Shown in pieces: positions 57,528 through 64,000 of a stretch of 64,000 nucleotides of DNA. Below the pieces are notes generated by a model. That model did not search any database. It had not been told where the DNA came from and worked only from the letters and a program-made list of their open reading frames with translations. The position numbers and the translations under genes are program-made. Numbering within the stretch: the first letter of the stretch is position 1; every line of letters begins with the position of its first letter. Where the stretch lies: contig NZ_JARXRN010000020.1 in assembly GCF_029888045.1 (NCBI RefSeq), positions 429,151 through 493,150 of the forward strand, read 5' to 3'. The stretch comes from Luteimonas rhizosphaericola (GTDB lineage: Bacteria; Pseudomonadota; Gammaproteobacteria; Xanthomonadales; Xanthomonadaceae).

Positions 57528-58325
57528 CTAGAGCGGCCGCAGCGGCATGGCCCGCACCGCGGCCTGCAGGGACTCCATCAGCACGGGATCGGGCCGCAGC
57601 GCGAGGTCGTCGATGCCCGACAGCGGCCAGACACCCGTGGCATTGGCCGCGAAAGCGGCTTTCAGCCCGCCCAGCGCCCGCGCCTCGACCGGCATGTGCC
57701 GCTGCGCCACCCCCACCTCCGCCAGCCCGGCCTGCAGCAGTTTCTCCTGCGTGCCGCGCAGCGCCTCGGCCTGCGGCCAGACCACCTGGGCCCCGTCCCA
57801 GAAGCCGATGTTCCAGACCGAGCCCTCGCTGATCCGCCCCCTCGCATCGACGAACAGCGCATCGTCGAAGCCGTCGCGCAGCGCCTGCCGCCGCCACTGG
57901 AACAGGGGGAAGGTGCCGACATGCTTGATGTGCGGCAGCGGTCGCTGGAACGCGAACGTCTTCACCCAGGCCGGCGTCGCCACCGCCTCGCGCGGCGGCG
58001 ACAGCGAGACCAGCACGTCGACCGGCACGCTCCGGTCGGGCCGGAGGTAGTCGAACGCGCGCGAGAACACGGTGACGCGCGCACCGGCGTCGTCCACGCC
58101 GGCGGCGTCCAGCGCCGCAACGATGCCGGCACGTACCCGCGCCTCGTCGAGCGAGGCGTCGAACAGTTCGCGCGTGGCGGTCTTCAGCCGCTGGAAGTGC
58201 AGGTCGAGCCCGCGCACGGCGCGGCCACGCACCTGCATCGAGGTGAAGTGGCCGTAGTTGGTGAGCGCAAGTGCCAGCAGATCTTCGCCGCATGCAAGCG
58301 CACCATTGATCCAACTGGCGAACAC
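57528..58325 (-). CDS. Class IV PLP aminotransferase (4-amino-4-deoxychorismate lyase/BCAT-like)
   Basis: About 265 residues of fold type IV. The N-terminal [43 protein letters not shown] replaces the usual D-R-G-L-NYGDGLFET pattern. The PLP Lys is in [20 protein letters not shown], and [25 protein letters not shown] is the cofactor-tail region. In bacteria of this kind such proteins are annotated as aminotransferase class IV or PabC-like; the degenerate NYGHFTS makes a specific assignment unsafe. The start is uncertain: GTG at 58325 gives the conserved beginning; TTG at 58355 overlaps the stop of the upstream gene (TTGA). Confidence 0.75.
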   Translation of the reverse strand: MFASWINGALACGEDLLALALTNYGHFTSMQVRGRAVRGLDLHFQRLKTATRELFDASLDEARVRAGIVAALDAAGVDDAGARVTVFSRAFDYLRPDRSVPVDVLVSLSPPREAVATPAWVKTFAFQRPLPHIKHVGTFPLFQWRRQALRDGFDDALFVDARGRISEGSVWNIGFWDGAQVVWPQAEALRGTQEKLLQAGLAEVGVAQRHMPVEARALGGLKAAFAANATGVWPLSGIDDLALRPDPVLMESLQAAVRAMPLRPL

Positions 58326-58351
58326 GGGTGCCGCCGCGCGCGCCTCTTCAC

Positions 58352-59242
58352 TCAAAGCCGGTAATGAATCGTTCCGGTAATCGACCCCGGGATGCCCGCA
58401 CAACGTTGCTCGAACGTCGCGTACAGCGCGCTGACGGTACCGTCTGATGTCACCGTCATTCGCTTGATATCCAGCTTGCCCGTCGTCGTCCAGCATCGGC
58501 TCAGGCCACTGATCGCCATGCCCGCGCGCGTTGCAGTCGGCTCGCTGTTCGTGACGTACTGACCCACTTTGAGACGCTTCCCCAAGGGCGGTGTGATCGA
58601 CAGCCACCAATTCTGCCGCCTTCCGCTACCGTAATAAGCCAAACCGTAGTCGGGATCACCATAGAGATCGAAGAGACTGGTGTCCCCGTAGAACGACTTT
58701 GGCACGCCCTGGGCCAGGAGAGCTCCGTCGAGTGTCAAGGACATCTGAGGAAGCTTCCACCTGATAACCCCGGCCAGTGGCGGCGCATCCGGGGACTCGC
58801 AGCGATGTACGAAGTCGGCCTCGAATCCCACCAACTCACCGTCAACATCCTGTTCGATCTGACGGATGTTGAAGCTACCCCAGGTCTGGTTGCAGCCTCG
58901 GCCCGGCGCATAGACGGCCAGCCCTGCGGAACGACCGGTCCTGAAAGGCGCGCGCTCGGCGTCCGTGAATCTGCCGGGCGCCAGCCTCTGCCCTTTGGGC
59001 ACGGCGAACTCCATGTCCCAGCTTCCCTCGCTGGTACTGACAGTGACGGACACGTGTTGCTCTGAGGTTATGTACGCCGAAAAGCTCGCGGTAGCAGGCG
59101 TGAAAGATCCAGTCGCCCCCCCTCCCAGCCAATCCCCGTCGACACTGGAATACGCGAACACCGTCTGAGCCTGAACCCCGCCGGCCAGTAACGGTAAAAC
59201 AAGCAGCGCCACGCGAAGAAAAGCGCCCAGTGGCCTAGCCAT
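58352..59242 (-). CDS. Secreted protein of unknown function with two repeated domains
   Basis: 296 residues, not recognised as a named family. A signal peptide (LGAFLRVALLVLPLLAGGVQA, cleavage before QTVFAY) is followed by two halves with the same pattern. Half 1: KGQRLAPGRF..AGLAVYAPGRGCNQTWGSFNIRQIEQDVDGELVGFEADFVHRCE..LAGVIRW. Half 2: LGKRLKVGQYV..AGMAISGLSRCWTTTGKLDIKRMTVTSDGTVSALYATFEQRCA..ITGTIHY. Each half has one Cys pair placed alike, suggesting a disulfide in a small beta-sandwich that ends in a G-x-I-x-(W/Y) strand. The region is less GC-rich than its neighbours, which suggests acquisition by transfer. Function unknown; periplasmic or extracellular. Confidence 0.75.
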   Translation of the reverse strand: MARPLGAFLRVALLVLPLLAGGVQAQTVFAYSSVDGDWLGGGATGSFTPATASFSAYITSEQHVSVTVSTSEGSWDMEFAVPKGQRLAPGRFTDAERAPFRTGRSAGLAVYAPGRGCNQTWGSFNIRQIEQDVDGELVGFEADFVHRCESPDAPPLAGVIRWKLPQMSLTLDGALLAQGVPKSFYGDTSLFDLYGDPDYGLAYYGSGRRQNWWLSITPPLGKRLKVGQYVTNSEPTATRAGMAISGLSRCWTTTGKLDIKRMTVTSDGTVSALYATFEQRCAGIPGSITGTIHYRL

Positions 59243-59542
59243 CCTTCCATTCCCCTGATCTTCTTCCCCGCCTGAAATCTACGCCCGAGTTCAGGGGATT
59301 GCAACACATCGATCGGGGCCGAATCCAAGTGTTCCCAGCACCTCTTGCCCGAAGCCTACAAGCCTCAGGAGCGCGCCCTGGGAGCGCTGTCGCCGAATGA
59401 TGTGGGCTCCGCGGCAGGCATGTATGAGTCGCCACTCTGCGGGAAATGCAGCCGTCCAGCCTGATGTAAGCGCAACTCGCCAAATCGCTTCCCGCGTTGC
59501 GTGCATCATCCGTCGCCGAGACGGAGGCACTCAGGCGTCGCG
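59243..59542. other. Gene-free 300-bp stretch between ffh and the secreted-protein gene
   Basis: No supported gene or RNA. It is less GC-rich than most of the window, like the adjacent secreted-protein gene whose promoter it should carry. A 79-codon minus-strand frame at 59291-59530 lacks a ribosome-binding site and any recognisable motif. Confidence 0.5.
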
Positions 59543-60910
59543 TCAACGCCTCAGAAACGGCGCTCCGCCCATCATCCCCTGCAGGCCGCGCATCATGCCC
59601 TTCATGCCGCCGCGGGCCATCTTGCCCATCATCTTCTCCATCTGCTGGTACTGCTTCATCAGCTTGTTGACGTCGGAAGGATGGGTGCCGGAGCCGGCGG
59701 CGATGCGGGCACGGCGCGAGCCGTTGAGCAGGGCCGGATTGCGGCGTTCCTTCTTCGTCATCGAGTTGATGATGGCGATCATGCGCGGCACTTCCTTGCC
59801 CTGCTGCACCTGCTGCTTGAGGTGCTCGGGCACCTGGCCCAGGCCGGGCAGCTTCTCCATCAGGCTGCCGATGCCGCCCATGCTCTGCATCTGCTCGAGC
59901 TGGTCGCGCATGTCGTTGAGGTCGAACTTCTTGCCCTTGGCGACCTTCTCGGCCAGCTTCTGCGCCTTGTCCTTGTCGACCTGCTGTTCGACCTGCTCCA
60001 CCAGCGACAGCACGTCGCCCATGTCGAGGATGCGGCTGGCGACGCGGTCGGGGTGGAACACGTCCAGGCCGTCGGTCTTCTCGCTGGTGCCGATGAACTT
60101 GATCGGGCGCCCGGTGATGTAGCGCACCGACAGCGCGGCGCCGCCACGGGCGTCGCCGTCGGTCTTGGTCAGCACCACGCCGGTGAGCGGCAGCGCCTCG
60201 TGGAAGGCCTTGGCCGTGTTGGCCGCGTCCTGGCCGGTCATCGAGTCGACCACGAACAGGGTTTCGGCCGGGTTCACCGCGGCGTGCAGGGCCTTGATCT
60301 CGGCCATCATCGCCTCGTCGATGGCGAGGCGGCCAGCGGTGTCGACCAGCAGCACGTCGACGAACGACTTCTTCGCATCGGCGATCGCCGCGCGCACGAT
60401 GTCCACCGGCTGCTGGCCGGCGTCGGACGGGAAGAACAGTACGCCGGTCTGGGTGGCCAGCGTGCGCAGCTGCTCGATGGCTGCCGGACGGTAGACGTCG
60501 GCGCTGACCACCATCACCTTCTTCTTGCGCTTGTCCTTCAGCAGCTTCGCCAGCTTGCCCACGGTGGTGGTCTTGCCCGCACCCTGCAGGCCCGCCATCA
60601 GGATCACCGCCGGAGCCGGGACGTTGAGGTTGAGCTCGGTCGCCTGGGCGCCCATCACCGCCGCCAGCTCGTCGCGCACCACCTTGATCAGCGCCTGGCC
60701 GGGGGTCAGCGACTTGAGCACTTCCTGGCCGACCGCGCGCACCTTGATCCGCTCGACCAGCGCCTGCACCACGGGCAGCGCGACATCGGCCTCGAGCAGC
60801 GCGATGCGGACCTCGCGGGTGGCCTCGCGGATGTTCTCCTCGGTCAGCCGGCCGCGGCCGCGCAGGCGGTCGATGGTCCCGGACAGGCGCTGGGTGAGCG
60901 ATTCGAACAT
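59543..60910 (-). CDS. ffh: Signal recognition particle protein Ffh (SRP54)
   Basis: 455 residues. With 4.5S RNA it binds signal sequences of inner-membrane proteins and delivers ribosomes to FtsY. The N domain is MFESLTQRLSGTIDRLRGRGRLTEENIREATREVRIALLEADVALPVV. The GTPase G1 is GLQGAGKTTTVGKLA near residue 107, with DTAGRLAID (G3), TKTDGDARGG (G4) and GTSEKTDGLDVF. The methionine-rich M domain ends MKQYQQMEKMMGKMARGGMKGMMRGLQGMMGG. It is divergent from the CcsA-like gene; 158 bp separate them. Confidence 0.99.
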   Translation of the reverse strand: MFESLTQRLSGTIDRLRGRGRLTEENIREATREVRIALLEADVALPVVQALVERIKVRAVGQEVLKSLTPGQALIKVVRDELAAVMGAQATELNLNVPAPAVILMAGLQGAGKTTTVGKLAKLLKDKRKKKVMVVSADVYRPAAIEQLRTLATQTGVLFFPSDAGQQPVDIVRAAIADAKKSFVDVLLVDTAGRLAIDEAMMAEIKALHAAVNPAETLFVVDSMTGQDAANTAKAFHEALPLTGVVLTKTDGDARGGAALSVRYITGRPIKFIGTSEKTDGLDVFHPDRVASRILDMGDVLSLVEQVEQQVDKDKAQKLAEKVAKGKKFDLNDMRDQLEQMQSMGGIGSLMEKLPGLGQVPEHLKQQVQQGKEVPRMIAIINSMTKKERRNPALLNGSRRARIAAGSGTHPSDVNKLMKQYQQMEKMMGKMARGGMKGMMRGLQGMMGGAPFLRR

Positions 60911-61068
60911 GGGGCGAACACCGGCGAAAAAGCGATCCGTGATTATAGCGGGCCGCCGTCCGCGGCCGTGGTCCCGCGCCCGCCCGCCGGCCTCTTTCCT
61001 GGCACCGGGCGTCCTGCCGAGGCGTCAGGTCCATCGCCGCGCACGCATGGGCGTGCGACACTTCCGCG

Positions 61069-61857
61069 ATGTCAATCGTTCTCATCGCGGCCGCGTTCTA
61101 CCTGCTGGCCGGCTGGTTGGTGGTGCGCCGCCTGCTGGCCGTGGGCGGGGCCCGCGCCGGCTTCTGGCTGCTGACCGCGCTCAGCGCGGTTGCCCTGCAC
61201 GCGCTTACCCACGTGCTGGCCTGGCGCCAGGAAGGCGGGCTGGACCTGCACTTCTTCGCCGCGCTGTCGCTGGTAGGGCTGGGCATGTCCGCGCTGACCA
61301 CCCTGTACGCGGCCGGCGGCCGTCTGGGGGCACTCGGGGTGGTGGTCTACCCGATCGCCGCCGCATCGCTGCTGGCGTACGGCTTCGCCGACAGCCGGGT
61401 CGCGCGCGAGCTCGACTGGCGCCTGGAACTGCACGCCTGGCTGGCGCTGCTGGCCTACGCCACGCTCGCCATTGCCGCCCTGCTGGCGATCATGCTCTGG
61501 CTGCAGGAACGGGCGCTGCGGCGGCACCAGTTCCGCGGATGGACTCGCGTCCTGCCCCCGCTGACCGAGCTGGAAACGCTGCTGTTCCGTTCGATCGGGG
61601 TCGGCTTCGTGCTGCTCTCGGCCACCTTGCTGACCGGCGTGCTGTTCGTGCACGACTTCTTCGCCCAGCGCCTGATGCACAAATCGGTACTCAGTGCGCT
61701 GTCGTGGCTGGTGTTCGGTGCGCTGCTCCTGGGCCGGTGGCGCTACGGCTGGCGCGGCACCCGGGCCGTGCGCTGGACGCTGACCGCGATGGCCCTGCTG
61801 GTGCTGGCGTTCTTCGGCAGCAAGTTCGTGCTGGAGCTGCTGCTCGGGCGCGCCTGA
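61069..61857 (+). CDS. Inner-membrane CcsA/YpjD-family protein (cytochrome c assembly-like)
   Basis: 262 residues with about eight membrane helices (for example VLIAAAFYLLAGWLVV, FFAALSLVGLGMSALTTLYA, LHAWLALLAYATLAIAALLAIMLWL, VGFVLLSATLLTGVLFV). The CcsA/CcmC-like features are conserved: histidines in LHAWLALLAY and HKSVLSALSWLVFGALLLGRW, the latter ending the heme-handling region. E. coli YpjD and relatives, commonly next to ffh, have this length. The family handles heme for cytochrome c assembly in system II; in these bacteria the precise role of YpjD is unclear. Divergent from ffh, as in many proteobacteria. Confidence 0.9.
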   Translation: MSIVLIAAAFYLLAGWLVVRRLLAVGGARAGFWLLTALSAVALHALTHVLAWRQEGGLDLHFFAALSLVGLGMSALTTLYAAGGRLGALGVVVYPIAAASLLAYGFADSRVARELDWRLELHAWLALLAYATLAIAALLAIMLWLQERALRRHQFRGWTRVLPPLTELETLLFRSIGVGFVLLSATLLTGVLFVHDFFAQRLMHKSVLSALSWLVFGALLLGRWRYGWRGTRAVRWTLTAMALLVLAFFGSKFVLELLLGRA

Positions 61858-61971
61858 GCGGGCGCCGAACCGCGCAGCCGCTGGCACAACGGCGCCGCGT
61901 GCGATGCGCCGTGGTACCGGACCGGCCGGGATCGACGACAATGTCGGTTCGTCCGCACCCGCCCGACCGCC

Positions 61972-63156
61972 ATGCCCTTCGAGGATCCACCCAGCCGCCT
62001 GGCCTGCGCCACGCAACATGCATGGACGGCCGCGGCGATCCGGCGCATCGAGGCGGACTTCAACCGTTCCGCGGACACCCATCTGATCCCGATGTCGCTG
62101 CCCGGATTCCCCGGCATCGACGTGTACTTCAAGGACGAATCCAGCCACCCCACCGGCAGCCTCAAGCACCGGCTCGCGCGCTCGCTGTTCCTGTACGCGC
62201 TGGCCAACGGCTGGCTGCATGCGGGAAGCACGGTGGTGGAGGCCTCGAGCGGATCGACCGCCGTATCGGAGGCGTACTTCGCACGCCTGCTCGGCCTGCC
62301 CTTCGTGGCGGTGATGCCCGCGTCGACCTCGCCGGAGAAGATCGCGGCGATCGAGTTCCACGGCGGCCGCTGCCATCTCGTGCGCAACGCCTGCGACATC
62401 GCCGGCGAGTCCGCCCGCCTGGCGCGCGAGGCGGGCGGGCACTTCATGGACCAGTTCACCTACGCCGAACGCGCGACCGACTGGCGCGCCAACAACAACA
62501 TCGCCGAGTCGATCTTCCGGCAGATGGAGCAGGAACCGCATCCGGTACCGGCGTGGATCGTGTGCAGTGCCGGCACCGGCGGCACCAGCGCGACGATCGG
62601 GCGCTACGCGCGCTACCGCGGGCTGCCCACCCGCGTGCTGTGCGCCGATCCCGAGCACTCCGCCTTCCACGCCCATTACGCCGCCCTCGCCGCGGGCCAG
62701 CCGCCGCCGACGGCGGCGGCCCCGGCCTCGCGCATCGAGGGCATCGGCCGGCCCACCGCCGAGGCCAGCTTCATCGCCGGCTGCGTGGACGCGATGGTCA
62801 AGGTGCCGGACGCGCTGAGCCTGGCGGCGATGCGCTACGTCAACGCCCGGCTCGGCCGCCGCGTGGGCGGCTCCACCGGCACCAATGTCGTCGGCGTGCT
62901 GGCGGTCGCGCACGGCATGCGCGCACGCGGCGATACCGGATCGATCGTCACCATCCTGTGCGACGGCGGCGAGCGCTACGCGCACAGCTACTACGACCCG
63001 GACTGGTACCGCGCGCAGGGGATCGAGGTCGACGGGGCAGACGCCATCATCACCCGCGCGGCCAGCGGCACCGCAGCCCTACCGGGACTGCAGCCGGTCT
63101 CGCGTCACGGCGATCCAATCCGCCATGATCCGCCGAGGCCTGCGATCCCGGCGTAG
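61972..63156 (+). CDS. PLP-dependent cysteine synthase-family enzyme, Cds1-like
   Basis: 394 residues of fold type II. The PLP Lys is in [22 protein letters not shown]; the substrate-binding loop is [45 protein letters not shown]; the phosphate-binding Gly loop is [18 protein letters not shown]-terminal [27 protein letters not shown] is characteristic of the L-cysteine desulfhydrase Cds1-type branch rather than CysK/CysM. It could release sulfide from cysteine; the reaction is not certain. About 114 bp after the CcsA-like gene. The last 40 residues are low in conservation-like features. Confidence 0.83.
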   Translation: MPFEDPPSRLACATQHAWTAAAIRRIEADFNRSADTHLIPMSLPGFPGIDVYFKDESSHPTGSLKHRLARSLFLYALANGWLHAGSTVVEASSGSTAVSEAYFARLLGLPFVAVMPASTSPEKIAAIEFHGGRCHLVRNACDIAGESARLAREAGGHFMDQFTYAERATDWRANNNIAESIFRQMEQEPHPVPAWIVCSAGTGGTSATIGRYARYRGLPTRVLCADPEHSAFHAHYAALAAGQPPPTAAAPASRIEGIGRPTAEASFIAGCVDAMVKVPDALSLAAMRYVNARLGRRVGGSTGTNVVGVLAVAHGMRARGDTGSIVTILCDGGERYAHSYYDPDWYRAQGIEVDGADAIITRAASGTAALPGLQPVSRHGDPIRHDPPRPAIPA

Positions 63157-63201
63157 GGCGCGCTACCGACGCTGCCTCGAGCAATCCGCATACGGGTTGG
63201 G

Positions 63202-64000
63202 CTATCCAGCCGCTGCAAGGGCCTTGCGCACGATGTCGAGCGCCTGGATCGCGTACGCAAGCGCTGCTACTTCCGCTGACTCGAGCATCGGATGGACGAT
63301 GTCGAAGATCAACACCGTCCGTGGCCGTCCCGACCGATTCGCGGCCGAGTGCAGGAACGAGTCGTCGAACACCAGGAAATCATCGTGCGGCCAACCGCGC
63401 GTGACTCCCGCAACAGTGATCGAGCAACCCTCGGGCGGAATGTCCACCGGCAGATGTACGGTCAGCTTGATGTTCGACAAGCCGAAATGTTCCGGCAGCA
63501 CGACGCCCGGCGCCAGTCTGGAGACGAAGCACTCCGGCGCATGGGGTGGAAACTGGGCCAACGGTGCCGCGCCAAGCAGACTCGCAGTCAACGGCAATCC
63601 GGACAGCGGTGAATTCACCGGGTCGCCACCGCCCAGCAGATGGATCGACGACCAGTCTGCACGCCCAGCCAGGCCTTGCCAGCGCGCGTCGCGCTCAGCC
63701 TCCTGCCCGACGTAAGGACGCATAGACTGACCGTTGGAAAATGCCGCCAGTTCACAGCGCACATCCGGGATACGCTCGCGCAGTGCCGCCAAGGTGGAGA
63801 GCGCCCCCGGATCGAACCATGGAACAGGAGGTAGCCCGGGGTAATACAGGAAGTCTGGCTGCTGCAGATGTGAGCGATAGGCCGCTGGCAAGCCGCCGAG
63901 ATAGACATCCAGCCACTGACGGAAGCGGGGATGCTCCGCACGACGCAGGAGGTGCCGGTATAACGCCCGGCCAACGGCTACGCCATCAGGGTTACCGTCG
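63202..64000 (-). CDS. Aspartyl/asparaginyl beta-hydroxylase-domain protein (5' end outside window)
   Basis: The frame is open to the window edge, so the N-terminus is missing; about 266 residues are seen. The cupin-like domain has VVLPEHFGLSNIKLTVHLPVDIPPEGCSITVAG and FDDSFLHSAANRSGRPRTVLIFDIVHP, which carry the two His ligands of Fe(II) and the Arg for 2-oxoglutarate. The upstream part (ALYRHLLRRAEHPRFRQWLDVYLGG) is helical. It would hydroxylate a side chain or a lipid-like substrate using O2 and 2-oxoglutarate; the substrate is unknown. The region is less GC-rich than the core genes. It converges on the Cds1-like gene with 45 bp between stops. Confidence 0.82.
   Translation of the reverse strand, partial: DGNPDGVAVGRALYRHLLRRAEHPRFRQWLDVYLGGLPAAYRSHLQQPDFLYYPGLPPVPWFDPGALSTLAALRERIPDVRCELAAFSNGQSMRPYVGQEAERDARWQGLAGRADWSSIHLLGGGDPVNSPLSGLPLTASLLGAAPLAQFPPHAPECFVSRLAPGVVLPEHFGLSNIKLTVHLPVDIPPEGCSITVAGVTRGWPHDDFLVFDDSFLHSAANRSGRPRTVLIFDIVHPMLESAEVAALAYAIQALDIVRKALAAAG

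Noticed and set aside
59291-59530. Small minus-strand gene of 79 codons
   Set aside because: No ribosome-binding site, no motif, and no sign of coding beyond an open frame.

Overview
The window is about 64 kb of high-GC chromosomal DNA. Its housekeeping order, pncC/cinA - ubiB - lexA - recA - recX - alaS - csrA - tRNA-Ser - tRNA-Arg, together with the lexA operator TTAGTAGTAATACTACTAA, points to a gammaproteobacterium of the Xanthomonadales (Lysobacteraceae: Lysobacter, Luteimonas, Thermomonas and relatives). This placement is from gene order, operator type and protein character, not from a database search.

Layout. 1-17 kb: an extracellular-polysaccharide (EPS) locus. It holds glycosyltransferases, a polyprenyl-phosphate sugar-1-phosphate transferase, an AlgD-like nucleotide-sugar dehydrogenase, a hexapeptide acyltransferase, two polysaccharide-deacetylase-type domains, secreted right-handed beta-helix proteins, and an acyl-CoA ligase with a stand-alone acyl carrier protein of the kind found in exosortase-A EPS loci. 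No exosortase is visible in the window. 16.9-17.3 kb: a tandem array of 107-bp REP/BIME-like palindromic repeats between convergent genes. 17.4-33.9 kb: a minus-strand operon for a hybrid NRPS-PKS with its own 4'-phosphopantetheinyl transferase and alpha/beta hydrolases. 34.2-35.8 kb: a third beta-helix protein. 36-44.7 kb: tRNAs and the SOS/recombination/translation block. 44.8-54.8 kb: a TonB-dependent receptor, mutS, a YhiN-type flavoprotein, katG and an S4 RNA-binding protein. 55-57.3 kb: rplS-trmD-rimM-rpsP. 57.5-64 kb: a class IV aminotransferase, a secreted duplicated-domain protein, ffh, a CcsA-like membrane protein, a PLP cysteine synthase-family enzyme and a partial Asp/Asn hydroxylase.

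The most notable system is the megasynthase. Domain order read from the sequence is: truncated C - A - T - KS - AT - ACP - aminotransferase // C - A - T - C - A - T - alpha/beta hydrolase. Specificity residues extracted by eye suggest Pro for the first A domain and Gly for the other two. The KS-AT-ACP-aminotransferase part would turn the prolyl unit into a beta-amino acid, giving a predicted 3-amino-3-(pyrrolidin-2-yl)propanoyl-Gly-Gly chain. It is released or transferred without a standard thioesterase. Both hydrolases next to it look like exosortase/EPS-associated hydrolases, and the operon sits inside the EPS locus. It may therefore make a small peptide-polyketide that decorates or accompanies the EPS; this is inference.
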